Under the pieces are notes generated by a model, which had not been told where the DNA came from, did no database searches, and worked only from the letters and a program-made list of their open reading frames with translations. From Bryopsis sp. KO-2023 (lineage: Eukaryota > Chlorophyta > Ulvophyceae > Bryopsidales > Bryopsidaceae): a stretch of 64,000 bases of DNA. Both the position numbers and the translations under genes were made by a program. The stretch lies in NCBI GenBank assembly GCA_030272585.1, contig BSYQ01000001.1:10059001-10123000 (forward strand), written 5' to 3'. Below, piece after piece: positions 10,901 to 20,448 of this stretch; position 1 is the stretch's first letter; every line of letters begins with the position of its first letter.

Positions 10901-11900
10901 TACCAAGTTTGTGCATTTCGCCCCATGTACTAAAGAGATTACCGCTGCAGGATACGCCCAACTTTTTATCGAACATGTTTACCGCAACCATGGCCTACCT
11001 AAAGTGATTGTGTCTGATAGAGACCCTCGCTTTACCAGCAAGTTCTGGCAGACGCTTTTTAAAGCTCTGGGTACAGAGATTCGTATGAGTACAGCTTACC
11101 ACCCTCAGACGGATGGGCAGAGTGAGGTTACCATACGTACTCTGGAAAATTTTCTAAGGCCATATGCTGAGAGGTATCCCCATAAGTGGGTTGAGTATTT
11201 ACCTACAGCAGAGTTTGCAGCAAACAATGCAGTGAATGCGAGTACAGGGTTCGCACCTGCATACTTGATGTATGGGTACCATCCAGAAACACCAAACATT
11301 GGTGGGACGGCAACGCAATTTCAAGTGGAAGCAGTTAAGACTATGGTAGCACGGATGGCACAGGACTTAGATACCGCAAAAGCATATTACTCTAGAGCAC
11401 AACACAGAATGTGTGTGAGTGCAAACAAGAAGAGGAAAGATATTGCTTTTGAGAAAGGGGATAAAGTCCTGATAAAAAGCCGTTTTATTCCGTTGGCTGC
11501 TTTGAACAAAGTGAGTCCCAAACTGCGCCGTCGATTTGTGGGTCCCTTTGAAATTGTGGAGAAAATATCAAAGGTGGCTTACAGAGTTCAACTTCCGGAA
11601 ACATGGCTCATTCACCCAGTGTTTCATGTTTCTAAGTTCAAGCGTTATCACGCCTCGAGTGATAACAGCAGGCAAATACAACCTCCAGAAGGAGAGTTGA
11701 TTGGTAGCGAAGTAGAGTATGAGGTCGAAAATATCCTAAGGGCTAGAGGTAAACGCAATCGCGAATACCTAGTGCTGTGGAAAGGATACGATCTACTTGA
11801 CGCTACTTGGGAACCTGAAGCTAATCTGGTTAACGCACCAGATATACTTCGCGCATTTAAAGAGAAAGAAAGAAAAGAGTTGCAGAAAGGAAGAGAATAG
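7902..11900 (+). CDS. pol: Element B pol: protease, RT, RNase H, integrase, chromodomain
   Basis: 1333 codons open from the gag end to a TAG stop, with the first ATG only at 8160, so expression most likely uses -1 frameshifting. Residues counted from 8160: retropepsin with DCGS near 96 (DxG type, Cys in the usual Ser/Thr place); RT with FIDD near 472; RNase H with TDAS and TDHQP motifs; integrase zinc finger HHCC near 821-850; DD35E core near 890, 952 and 988; chromodomain at about 1187-1237 (YLVLWKGY, TWEPEANL). Domain order and chromodomain identify a Ty3/gypsy chromovirus. A basic Arg/Lys-rich segment lies between gag and protease. Confidence 0.95.
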   Translation: MTARQETASSEPGRRKRRKRNRVRRRRRKLRSKVGASKKVCTHSGKPEERTSTPREERTETLSTTTQSAHDNCDWKNEQKESTPDEMDAPHASSASLPSVSESVGSLESQSSLQESLPADVDDSGSETTQRSTTERVNVSEVRSTSSTKGDTCPLLKIQEVPVRGYEVKARIKTTDLYAFIDCGSTANYINDKVARDLGLSITPSSKRAMLANGDIKELAGSCNNLRVKIGGLKCKMKADLFPDLGYDLILGMPWLQKENPRIDFQQNEISVCKNSQVFHLPLRHPTQESIEPERKVQSILQEVPVTECSAKRMMRHLKTETAFMVVVQESEEKALGQHELPDAIERTQPFNTEDEIGKLIRSDTPAEIKKVVETHRGVFPRDLPPGIPPKRKGHEFKIDLEDPTPIHRPIYKLSPAELDEVKAQVDYLLEQKKIKPSESPWGAPILFVPKKDGGLRMCVDYRWINKVTVKNRYPLPLPEELMDRVFKAKVFSKLDLRSGYWQFPVRPSDTDKTAFRTRYGHFEFLVAPFGLTNCPAQFQTLVQDLLAEFLDDFVVVFIDDILIFSENMEQHAEHLEKVLSRLAEYQLFAKASKSELAVATVDYLGYRISGSGLKPQEQKVKAVKEWKELQSVSDVRSFLGMVSYYRKFIPQFAHVAGPLHDLVKKDHPWRWGQVERGAFNELKKRLSQAPVLIFPDASLPYTVITDASNEAIGAVLTQDHGEGLQPIAYLSRRFKPAELNYAPYDKELCAICYAMVQWRHYLEGCAGGVTVFTDHQPLTHILSQRNLSRTQARWLEAGYLTSINPKISYIKGKANVLADALSRSVPKPVETAMNISTWQVHQASQDEWKQALQADNSLVKILRKLESGEEVEGYFLREGILWTVPKRGLVEKVVVPKGQRNKIMKECHETPSAGHTGPARTGEILARRYWWKGWMNELKAFVRECPVCQQIKADTQKPMGLLQPLPIPERKWEQITTDLVTDLPASNGFTAVAVFVDRLTKFVHFAPCTKEITAAGYAQLFIEHVYRNHGLPKVIVSDRDPRFTSKFWQTLFKALGTEIRMSTAYHPQTDGQSEVTIRTLENFLRPYAERYPHKWVEYLPTAEFAANNAVNASTGFAPAYLMYGYHPETPNIGGTATQFQVEAVKTMVARMAQDLDTAKAYYSRAQHRMCVSANKKRKDIAFEKGDKVLIKSRFIPLAALNKVSPKLRRRFVGPFEIVEKISKVAYRVQLPETWLIHPVFHVSKFKRYHASSDNSRQIQPPEGELIGSEVEYEVENILRARGKRNREYLVLWKGYDLLDATWEPEANLVNAPDILRAFKEKERKELQKGRE

Positions 11901-12350
11901 GGAAGCAGAGTGTTTGATGGCTAAGGTGGAACTCCTTATAGCAAGGGGGCGCGAAAAAGGATACCTTAGAAAAACTCTGTCGACTTCCAAACCAACTCTT
12001 TAACTTTAATGCGTTAGGTGCCTAAGTTATTTGGCTGGCGCAGTAAGTGTAGCTTCAGTAGTACTTTAGAAACCGGGCAAACGATGTCACATTCGAGATA
12101 GTGTGGTTGTTCCGAGAAAACCCCTATCAAGTGACGTGTTGAGGTGGTCTTGACGAGACTCCAACCGAGCAAAACGTTGGTGTCTCACCCCAATAACTCA
12201 ACGAGGAAAGTGTACGAGTCACCCAGCCTTATAAGCGCAGCCCTCGAACCATTTTACCCTAGTGTTTGTGTAAACGGAGCGAGCTCCTGAGTGAAAAAGA
12301 GTCTAAAGACGCACAAACCGTTGTTTATATCTTTCTTTCCGACAAACATA
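11901..12350 (+). other. Spacer between pol and ORF3 of element B
   Basis: About 450 bp with no convincing coding frame. A pyrimidine-rich stretch with TTTTACCCTAG near 12252 could be a splice acceptor for a subgenomic ORF3 message; this is inference only. Confidence 0.4.
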
Positions 12351-14165
12351 ATGGCTGCCGATACACCCGCCGCAATTATTGCGAGATTGGAAGCGGAGGT
12401 AGCTAAAAAAGAAGAGGAGCTGCAGCACTTTACGTCGACCGCAGAGGAAGTGCTGCAGAATAATGAGGCCTTAACCCGGCAGCTCTCAGAGTTGAGTGAC
12501 CGGACGAAAGCAGCTGAGGCTGCGAAGGAGGCAGCGGAGAAAGCCAAGGATAAGGCGGAGGCGGAAAAGAAAGAAGCGGAGGACAAGACTAAGGTCTTGG
12601 AAGAAAAATTGGAAGCCATGAAGCTGAAGAAGCAGCGGTTCCAATCTCACATGATGGCTAACCATCGTGAGAATGACCTCCGTAAGCAAGCTCTTGGGGG
12701 AATGGTGGATCGATTTACCGCGGTAGAGGAAACGCTGCAGCGAGCTGTAGCAACCGCGTGGAGTGCAGCAGCCAACAACCTTAAGAAGGAATTGGCAGAA
12801 CAAGAGCTGCAGATCGATTTGCTGGGAGAGTCCCTCAGAGACGGCTCTGAAAAACTTCAAGTGCAGAGCGAAACAACGGACAAGATGCTGCGTTTGAACC
12901 CGGCGGTACCAGCACCACGGGTACGCGAAGAACTGGATCGCCAAGTCCAAGTTCTGTTGTCAAACGCAACACTTGATCTGGAACCGTCCAAGGACGATGA
13001 TGCGGGAGGCTCAAGCAAGGGCAAGGGGAAAGGGAAAAACAAACGTCCAAGCTCGCCGTGTAGGGATGAAGATCCACACGGAAAGAGAAGGGGAGAGGAC
13101 GGTGACGATGAAGGTGGTGAGCCACCGAGGGATCGTATGTCTGGAGATGCAGCAAGAGCCAACTTGTTACTCAAGTTAAAGGCTGCCGCATTAAAGACTC
13201 CAGCACCCTCACAACCAGCGCCAACAGTTCAGACTCCCGGAGATGAGGCTACCGCAATAGCACCGGGGGAGGACTTATTCGACATGAGAGAGGAGGAGCT
13301 TTTGGACTTGGATTTTCACGAAGAAATTGACTTCGGCAGTCCACCTCCTAGGCTCGAAGGTCCTAGTTCTGAACTGGAGGACGGGGAAATAAGGAATGAT
13401 GAAGGGCCAAGCCAGGTGACAGAGGTTCAGCGTGCGGTCCATCCACCGTTGGAGTTAGCTCCAACAGAAGCAGCACTTCGGGCTTTCCGAGAAAAGGTTA
13501 AGCTCAGAAGACTAAGGGCGGCTGCTCAGGACAAAGTGGATGCTGCACCCAGCGAAGTGAACCTGTCACGGGAGGATATCGAGGAGGCTTGCAACCCCAT
13601 CACTGCGTCAGAGAAATGGCCGAAGGTCCAATATACGAACCCCAGGGACCGAGCCTTGCAAAATTACCGCGGCAACCGGCACTTTCACGAGTTGCCCATG
13701 TGCATTTGGTGCGGGAGAAGCCCAATGCAGGCAAGTGCTCAGCGGCTGACGCAGAAGAAGTATTCCGTCCTTCCTTGTGGGTATCACCTCGTGTGTGATG
13801 CTCATTGGTTGGCATACTCGATGCTGGGGCGCATCGTCACGGCGGTCCAAAAAGTCGCGGAAGTGGACAACAAGTCCATCGCCACCGTCTCCCCATTCTC
13901 TCTACCTGCCCATATGTTGAAGCTGACACGCTCGACGTTCGAAGAAATCCCTCCGTTCCCGGCTGAGCACGAGAAGTTGCCACACTGCAACATGTGTGTG
14001 AAGCGGCAGCTCAAGGTGTCCGGCATCACAAGGGATCTGCCATTCCTTAAGTCCAAGAGGGTGGCTGCCGCATTTGATCCCTGTGTCCGGTATCGTGCAG
14101 TGCAGCAAGCGCATGCGCAGGAGCAGCGTGCTAATCAGCAAGCGCAAGCGCCGGAACAGCGTTAA
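12351..14165 (+). CDS. Element B ORF3: coiled-coil and cysteine-cluster protein, unknown function
   Basis: 604 codons in the position where some LTR elements carry env. I do not recognise a family. Residues 1-130 are highly charged and Ala/Glu/Lys-rich, strongly suggesting coiled coil. The middle is acidic, with a GKGKGKNKRP basic patch and serine/proline-rich segments. The C-terminal third is globular and contains a Cys/His cluster: CIWCG, then CGYHLVCDAH, then CNMC, resembling a treble-clef or RING-like zinc site. It ends in a Gln/Ala-rich tail. I see no signal peptide or membrane segment, so it is not an obvious envelope protein. An in-frame GTG upstream at 12291 is not the likely start. 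Roles in localisation, RNA binding or silencing suppression are speculation. Confidence 0.85.
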   Translation: MAADTPAAIIARLEAEVAKKEEELQHFTSTAEEVLQNNEALTRQLSELSDRTKAAEAAKEAAEKAKDKAEAEKKEAEDKTKVLEEKLEAMKLKKQRFQSHMMANHRENDLRKQALGGMVDRFTAVEETLQRAVATAWSAAANNLKKELAEQELQIDLLGESLRDGSEKLQVQSETTDKMLRLNPAVPAPRVREELDRQVQVLLSNATLDLEPSKDDDAGGSSKGKGKGKNKRPSSPCRDEDPHGKRRGEDGDDEGGEPPRDRMSGDAARANLLLKLKAAALKTPAPSQPAPTVQTPGDEATAIAPGEDLFDMREEELLDLDFHEEIDFGSPPPRLEGPSSELEDGEIRNDEGPSQVTEVQRAVHPPLELAPTEAALRAFREKVKLRRLRAAAQDKVDAAPSEVNLSREDIEEACNPITASEKWPKVQYTNPRDRALQNYRGNRHFHELPMCIWCGRSPMQASAQRLTQKKYSVLPCGYHLVCDAHWLAYSMLGRIVTAVQKVAEVDNKSIATVSPFSLPAHMLKLTRSTFEEIPPFPAEHEKLPHCNMCVKRQLKVSGITRDLPFLKSKRVAAAFDPCVRYRAVQQAHAQEQRANQQAQAPEQR

Positions 14166-14360
14166 GGAGGAGGGAAAAGGAGTTATCGTCGACCAAGTGT
14201 GTGCGTGCAGCAGCTGTCAGAGACATCAGAGCAAGAGACAGGGCCAAGACAGTTGGGTATGGATATGGGAGTGGGTGAGTTTTGTGTTTGTGTTTTTGTG
14301 TTTTTGTTTTTCTTTGTGTTTTGGTGTGCGTGGGCGCCCACTTTTTGCGGGGGGGGCGTA
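14166..14360 (+). other. 3' untranslated region and polypurine-like tract of B
   Basis: Begins with GAGGAGGGAAAAGGAG, then GT/T-rich sequence, and ends in a G-run (GCGGGGGGGGCGTA) right against the 3' LTR, the likely plus-strand primer. Confidence 0.65.
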
Positions 14361-14780
14361 TGTTAGTCTTTTAGCGCTATACGAGGTAGTTTGGGATAGA
14401 GCCGAGGGTGGCTGACGCATGTGGGTTCGCGAGTAAGACAGATTAGACCCAGAGTTTGGGGCATGCGTCAGCGTACTACACTTAGGGGTACTTAAGAGGC
14501 CCACTCGTTGTTTTGACATTCTTAGTTACTTTGTAAGAACTCGGGATTCGTGGGATTGGTGTGTTCCCGCTTGTGTGTGTGTTTGTGTGTGTGTGTCTAA
14601 GTGTTTGCCTGACGCAATCACTTATCCAACCAAGTGCTCTAGTAGCGTTCACAACCGCGCTAGCTAGAGAGTTGTCTAAACCAACAAACCCCACAAGTAT
14701 ACTTGCGTTAGCCAGCAAGTTATCACGAATCCAACCAACACAGCCGACCACTATTGCGTCACCCACAAGCTTCACTATCA
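14361..14780 (+). repeat. 3' LTR of element B
   Basis: 420 bp copy of 4689-5108, followed by the target duplication GTGCG at 14781-14785. Confidence 0.95.
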
Positions 14781-16469
14781 GTGCGGGACCTCCCGAACCA
14801 ACACAAGAAAAGGTGAAAGCGAAGATGTCTTCAACCGCCTTTTCACTTGTGAGACACTCAACAAGGGATTGATCCGTGCATTCGACGGAGTAGGGGCACG
14901 TAACGCCAAATCAGGTCGTAACGTGAGTCGGTTTCCCCGTGTGGATAGAACCGATGCACTGCCCACAGTGAAATCCATCAGAACTCGGTGATTGCGTAAC
15001 CACACATCCCCAAGGTACAAATCAAAATGCTTGGCAGTGATCACTTGACACTCGATTTTCATCCGCAAGCCTTGCATTCGCAAGTTAATCGAGGTGACCC
15101 CAACAACATGTAAGGGACTGCCATCAGCCATCTCAACTTGTTGACCTTTTGTACACCTGTAACTCAGCCCTATGCTTTCGCAGTAGTGCTTCGAGATATA
15201 GGCCAAACCAGCGGCGCCAGAGTCTAACAAGACTTGACCAGGAGAACCAGAAATTAATGCTTTAAAGGACATTGACATCTGATGATTATGATCCTCTTCC
15301 GATACCCCTCCAGGTAACGAAGCTACTGGTGGATCATAATAGATATCAACGGGCCAAAGCAAACCTGGTGCTTTTCCGCTACCATGAGCAAACAATTTTG
15401 CTCCTTTTCGGTACTGCGCAATCAATCGCATTTTCCCGATTTCTTTGATCTTCACCGCCATGTTGTGAGGAATCAACACGCAGCAACTGGTGGTAGAAGG
15501 TGATTCTTTCTTGCCATTCAAATAATGTTGCATATACTCATGCACATTCTTTCGTCCAGGATCCATCCAAACATGATGTCCTGTTACTGACGATGCAAGA
15601 AATTTTTCTCCTGTACGAAACTCTTTACACAACGCAAAGTTCACATCGTTTGTAGACGAGTCCAAAGTAAACTCTCTACTCGCTTCTTGCAAACGATGAA
15701 ATTCCGTATCCAAGAGTCGCATCCCAGAGACGCAATCTTTCTCTGGCACCTTCTCTTTCTCACTCAGAAGTACATGATTTTGGACGTCCCCAATGGGATC
15801 GACGACCATCTCATCCTCTTCTTGAGTTCCACTCTCATTTCTATCAACAGACATAACCTGGTCAGGATTCGTCTTTGATGAAATGGTTTGTTCGGGTTCC
15901 AACATATCTGCATCCACCGGATCAGAATTTTCTGTGGCATGTTCCACAACTGTTGGAAAAACATTTTTCCCGAAACAAGCAAACACACCCTTGCTTACCG
16001 TTCCAGAATCACACACGTGACCCGGTTGGTATGGTGCAACGCACTTGAAACACAAACTGGCAGCTCTACGCCTCTCGAGTTCCTTCGGACTCAAGCCAAA
16101 AGAGCGTTTCTCATTTCCCCGACGCATCCGCGTTGGTTGAGAATCACCACCACGACCTGGTGTGAAAGCCGGAGTCGATCGAAACTTCTTTCGACTATTC
16201 GACCCTCTGCTCTTTTCGTTTGTTTCATTGCGCTTTTTGCTCTTTCTGTCCTCTTCGTCACTCTTCTGTGACAACACTGGCGTTCGCTCATCGTGCGAAA
16301 CCCCTTTTGCCAACACATGAGATCGGAAATCCTCATACGAGGTCCATTCCTTTCCCGAAGTATCTGTTGCAACCGCTTCTTTCAACACACTGTGCAAGTT
16401 GCGGTGTAAGAACCAAATCTTGGTGATGTCATCCACCTTGGTCTTACGCAGGGTAAAGTATGTGTCCAT
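14781..16469 (-). CDS. Element A gag C-terminus and protease
   Basis: Middle part of the A polyprotein, about 560 codons. It begins right after the hAT-like insertion; the MDT at 16469 comes from the 8-bp duplication. A charged Ser/Arg/Lys-rich region follows, then a degenerate zinc knuckle (CFKCVAPYQPGHVC, spacing CX2CX7HXC instead of CX2CX4HX4C). Next come an acidic linker and a retropepsin with LLDSGAAG (catalytic D-S-G) near plus-strand 15215-15235. The frame runs into element B, where a TGA just inside the B LTR ends the present ORF. Across B it is in phase with 1651-4688. Confidence 0.9.
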
Positions 16470-16934
16470 CAGAGATAGGACTTTACGGTTACGGTCACCG
16501 TAACCGGACCGTAACCACCGTAACCGGACCGTAACCGGAGTACAATTTTCGTCAGAAAATCGTACTTTTACGGCCGTAACCGTAGCACCGTACCACTCCG
16601 TACCGCTCCGTACCGGACCGTAACGACCGTAACGGCCGTAACAACCGTAAACCGTAGAAAGTGACCCCCGCAGGGTCCCGCGATTCCAAAGGCACCCAGG
16701 GGGATTCGAACCCGCGACCCTACTGACTGCAGCCTAACGCTTTACCACTGAACCACGCTACTTCACGGTGATTTAGGGCCTACCGTAGTTATACCGTACC
16801 TGTTCCGTACCGTAAAAACAACATATTACTCCGGTTACGGTACGGAGTTACGGCCGTAGTACGGTGACCGTAACCCGACCGTAACCGGACCGGACCGGAG
16901 TCGGACCAAAAATTTGGCCCAAGTCCTATCTCTG
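16470..16934 (-). mobile_element. hAT-like non-autonomous TIR element with an internal tRNA-like block
   Basis: 465-bp insertion in the gag of A. The ends are perfect 14-bp inverted repeats (CAGAGATAGGACTT left, its complement right), flanked by an 8-bp duplication GTGTCCAT at 16462-16469 and 16935-16942. An 8-bp duplication and CAG-type ends fit the hAT superfamily. There is no transposase. Both arms are built from repeated CCGTAAC / CCGGACCGTAACC words in both orientations. In the centre is a tRNA-like sequence with pol III A and B boxes. Orientation is arbitrary; minus is given for the tRNA-like block. Confidence 0.88.
16691..16761 (-). ncRNA. tRNA-like sequence inside the hAT-like element
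   Basis: The minus strand carries an A box (TGGTTCAGTGG, 16745-16755) and a B box (GGTTCGAATCC, 16702-16712) at tRNA spacing. A CTGCAG anticodon-loop region resembles tRNA-Cys(GCA). The acceptor ends do not pair and the anticodon stem is poor, so I call it tRNA-derived, SINE-head-like, rather than a working tRNA gene. Confidence 0.6.
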
Positions 16935-16942
16935 GTGTCCAT

Positions 16943-17455
16943 CTGACGAACATACTCTCCAGTGTCACATTTCCGATTGATATGGTCCCTGAATGTGGCT
17001 AGCTTTTGAGTTATGGCATACTCTGTTGCCAACTCACCAAAACTACCATCATCCATGGCGGTACACATATCCTCCCACGATAGGGCACCTTGGGACACAC
17101 TGTCCTCACCCACACGTGCAATGAGGTGTTTGATCCCCTTGGGACCCAAATAGGTTGGACCTATTTTACCCCACTCGGAACGAGGCACACTCTCAGCAAT
17201 CCAGAAAATTTCTAAGGTCACCCTGTGCTCAGCCCATGGACATTGTCCATCGAACTTGTCCGGTTTTCCAACCGCGGACCTTTTAGCACCTCTGCGGCTT
17301 TCGACCTCTTTCTGAAAATTTTCTTGCTGGGTTCTCAACAAAACCAACTCCCTTTGCAACTCTGCAACTGTGGGAGCTACCATTTCTGGCTCCTCGGTCT
17401 GACCTCCGACCAAGTCTTGAACCTCAAGGCCAGTAGACCCTTCTGGTTGAGCCAT
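16943..17455 (-). CDS. gag: Element A gag, N-terminal part
   Basis: First about 170 codons of the A polyprotein. I prefer the ATG at 17455 (MAQPEG...); the frame extends upstream to 17500 with another Met. The region has a Glu/Gln-rich helical start (AELQRELVLLRTQQ) and then a gag/capsid-like domain (KPDKFDGQ, ITQKLATFRDHI). It is interrupted by the hAT-like element; frame and residues continue at 16469 through the duplicated MDT codons. The downstream residues read in the insert are not gag. Confidence 0.85.
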
Positions 17456-18105
17456 TTTCCTCACACCTTCTATTGACCAAATAAAAGGGAACACACTCAC
17501 TGAAGCTCTCCAAGCACTTCAGTACAACTGTACTCTTTCCACCATCCAAGACACAACTGCCCTTGGTATGCTATGTAGCACTAAGGCTTCTCGAGAGCAC
17601 ACACACACACTAGAGCTCTCTAGGGTCTTGATCTTAGCTCAAGGAGAATAAATCTCAGCAACCCCAGTCACAGCCCTCACAAATGTCTGTGGGTTTCCAG
17701 AAAAAACCTCAGCCCACTTGTACTTGCTTAACCACCCAAAAGAAAACACCCCTTTGAGTAGCAACAAGCCCTATGGACCCAAACAAGCACACAGCACCAC
17801 CAAAACTCTCCAACACTTGTCTTAGGGTACTTGACCTGACCCTTACCCTAACCTAGGGTAAACCACTCAGGAAAAGTGAAAACAACCCAAGCGTTCCTTC
17901 GCGAACTCAAACGAAACCTTATAGGCCACCCTGAAAAACGTCAGGATCTTCAAACGGCCATAACTCTCTCGTCTGAACTCCAATAACCTAGCGACAAAAT
18001 GTTCTGGAAAGCTCTTTTTCTGTAGATACTTTTTGCAACCTTGGAATCCCAATTCCGATACGTGTGCGAGCTGTAGCAGCCAAAAACGTGCGCTTATCGT
18101 CACTT
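17456..18105 (-). other. 5' leader of element A
   Basis: About 650 bp between the PBS and the gag start of A. No convincing ORF. Contains a short CA repeat near 17600-17611. Confidence 0.6.
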
Positions 18106-18117
18106 GCTCCGAAACCA
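18106..18117 (-). other. Primer binding site of element A
   Basis: The minus strand reads TGGTTTCGGAGC two bases from the 5' LTR of A (18120-18359). Confidence 0.85.
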
Positions 18118-18119
18118 AC

Positions 18120-18359
18120 TGTTTAGAACCTCTCCTACACGACCTTGTCGCCAAGAGAAGCCCCCTGGACAGCCCCTTGAAGTCCTTTAACCCTCCAACC
18201 CCATGGGTCCCATCAACCACGTGGAGGAACCTAGCAAGCTAGGCGGACACCCTGTCCAGTCACATCACCCATCAGGGGGATGTGACATCGACCACCCACT
18301 ACACCACGCCACCCACATGGCTAGTGGAGGCGGCACACTCAGGCAAGGAGGGCATAACA
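18120..18359 (-). repeat. 5' LTR of element A
   Basis: 240-bp copy of 847-1086, followed by the target duplication ACAGT at 18360-18364. Confidence 0.95.
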
Positions 18360-18364
18360 ACAGT

Positions 18365-19161
18365 TCGTCGCTAAGTGAGGGGGCGGTTACGGGAGAGAGA
18401 GATGAGAATTACCGTCAGGCTGGCGCTTACTGCAGGGTAAGATTCGATTGTCCGAAAAGAGATTAATGGAAGTTTGATTTTGAATTTCGATTCTGAATCA
18501 CAAAAGAAAAGGGAAATGAAGTCTGATCTGGAAAAAGGGAAATTGACATTCTTTATTTTTGAATTTTGTGGAGGACTCCCCAGATGGTCAGTTTGGAGGG
18601 GAGTATCTATTGTTTTGACTGTGAATCAGCCTGGGCTTTACTTCTGATTGGTGGAGTATTAGTCTCTTGGCTGTTGTGTTTATTGTTGCTGACTGAGTGA
18701 GGACTGAGCCATGGTCTTATGGCTGTATACTTTGCTGACAATGGGAATTGATCTCAGGTGGACTAAGTGACTATGATTTTGAGTGAACCAGGAGTGTTGT
18801 TTGTGGGAACTCGTGATTACTAGTACTCGGTGGAGAGAGTGAACCTCGGTTAGTAGAAAGGGTTAAGTTGATTTGACATTTGACAGTTGGAACAATGATT
18901 GATTACTGTGTTTGAGTTGAGACGTCCGGGTAGAGACATCACGTGCTTGACGGGTGTTTTCAGCCGTGATGTGGAGGGGATTGTAGTCGGACTGGGGGAC
19001 TTAGGTGTATGACCGACTAGGTGAACCCGGATGTGGGTATATCAACTGGAACTGTGTATTTTGGGACACCGATTTTGACTTGGAAAGAACAACGTTGTAA
19101 GAAACTTGACCCCCACTCACTGACTCACGCCACCAAACCTCGCACCCAGAACGACCCGTCA
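18365..19161 (-). repeat. 5' LTR of element Y, second piece
   Basis: Continues the Y LTR broken at 846. It is GT-rich on the plus strand and has no ORF of note. The boundary at 19161 is placed where sequence on the minus strand begins TGACGGG and the pol frame of Z is cut; the next bases CACCA (19162-19166) should be the target duplication, its partner lying off the window. Confidence 0.65.
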
Positions 19162-20448
19162 CACCAGGTCCACCTTAAATTCGTGGCCTTTTCTGACTGG
19201 AGGAACGCCGGGTGGTAAGTCTTTCGGGAACACATCCTTGAAACTTGTGAGGACAGCCTTGATCCTTGGGTCGAGATCCGAATGCATTACCTTTTCCACA
19301 TCCGGCTGGAGATAAGCTGGTGTGGTTCCAGTAGCGTTCAAACGCTCTTCTGGAATTCCCGGATATGGATACTGCATGAGATGTACCATATCTTCCGGGG
19401 TGGTTGGTCGCACAACCACAAGGTAGGCCTGATCAATTTCTGGACTGTTCTTCACGAGCGAGAATAACTTCTTCGCTGAGACTGTATCAATAGCCGGTGC
19501 TAGGTGCTGTAAGTAGTCTGATGGTCGTTCCTTCATAGGAACAGTTGTCCATCCAGCACCCACTGGAACTTTGAGCGTGCCTGTTGCAAAGTCCAGTTTG
19601 GGATTGGTTTGCATCAACCAAGGAAGCCCTAGTATCATGTCATATGAAAGGTTTGGGAAGACGTCTGCGGAAAGGGTTGTGGTATAAGTACCCATCCTGA
19701 GCTGCAAGTCTTCACACCGCCGATCAAGTGAACACAGGGTTCCGTCCGCCAAAGTGACTCCCTTTTTGCACTCGGTTGTTTCGAGTTTCAGTCTCGTGAC
19801 TAGTTTCTTGGTAATGTAGTTCTCCGTTGCACCACAATCAACATAGGCGGAGATCGGTACTCCTCCTAATCTGGCTCGGATCTCATATCCCATAAATTTC
19901 AAATGGTTAGGACCTCCTAGTGGTAACATACGCTCAGAAGGTGAATACTGACCTTCCTCCACTTTTTGTCCTCTACCTGTTCCCTGAACAGGGGCTGCTG
20001 ACTCGTCAGTTGGTGGTGAACGAGTGGCAGGCTTATTTGATTCCCTTGCGGGTTCCCTTCCTTCCGGACTTCGTTTCGTTCCTTGAGGCGGGAACGATAC
20101 CGAATTCTCAGTTCCTTCAGGACTACCAAGGTCTCCATGAACAGAGTCGACAGGTTCCGAACTTGATTCTGAACTTGTCCTAGTAAGCGTGCTGCACTTA
20201 CTGGATCGAGTTTCCAACTTAGCACTCATAATCGATCCCTCTGCACCTTGGGTAGCATTCTTTTCTATTTCCCCTTGTGCTCGTTTATTCACTTCTGCAT
20301 TTCGAGCTAACCTTTCTTTTCTAAGAAGTTTCTGGCGCTGCTTATATCTGTGACGGCGTGCCCTTCTGCGTTTCGCCGAACGAGTCTGGGCTCTGTTCAT
20401 CCGGCTTTTTCGTTTAACCATTTCTTGAACTTTTCGCCCTCTGGACAT
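19162..20448 (-). CDS. Element Z pol N-terminus: basic linker, protease, start of RT
   Basis: About 429 codons open in the -1 frame relative to gag, overlapping its end. It starts with a strongly basic Arg/Lys stretch. A retropepsin follows with AYVDCGATENYI near plus-strand 19830-19850 (D-C-G, as in element B). The RT entry GHEFKVDL ends the visible part. It is cut at 19162 by element Y, so this is a broken gene. It is close in layout to B and C pol. Confidence 0.85.

Larger units (their letters stand above)
4689..14780 (+). mobile_element. Ty3/gypsy chromovirus B with an extra ORF
   Basis: Complete plus-strand element of 10,092 bp with 420-bp LTRs (4689-5108 and 14361-14780, identical by eye). 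The target duplication GTGCG is at 4684-4688 and 14781-14785. Order: LTR, PBS, gag, pol in the -1 frame, a 450-bp spacer, a third ORF of 604 aa, a G-rich polypurine-like tract, LTR. It is inserted between the protease and RT coding regions of element A, in opposite orientation. All ORFs are open, so it looks recently active. Confidence 0.96.
847..18359 (-). mobile_element. Ty3/gypsy chromovirus A, full length, interrupted by B and a hAT-like element
   Basis: Complete minus-strand LTR retrotransposon. The LTRs are 847-1086 (3') and 18120-18359 (5'), 240 bp each and identical by eye. The target duplication ACAGT is at 842-846 and 18360-18364. Internal order on the minus strand is PBS, gag, protease, RT, RNase H, integrase, chromodomain and polypurine tract. 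It appears to encode one continuous gag-pol frame, now cut by element B (4689-14780) and by a 465-bp TIR element (16470-16934). It sits inside the LTR of Y, and in both insertions into A the reading frame is continuous once the insert and one duplication copy are disregarded, so A was probably intact when hit. Confidence 0.93.

Noticed and set aside
12351..14165. Envelope gene in element B
   Set aside because: No signal peptide, membrane segment or glycoprotein-like Cys pattern; the composition is coiled coil plus a zinc-type cluster.
16691..16761. Functional tRNA-Cys gene
   Set aside because: A and B boxes are good, but the acceptor arms do not pair and the anticodon stem is weak; it lies inside a repeat element.
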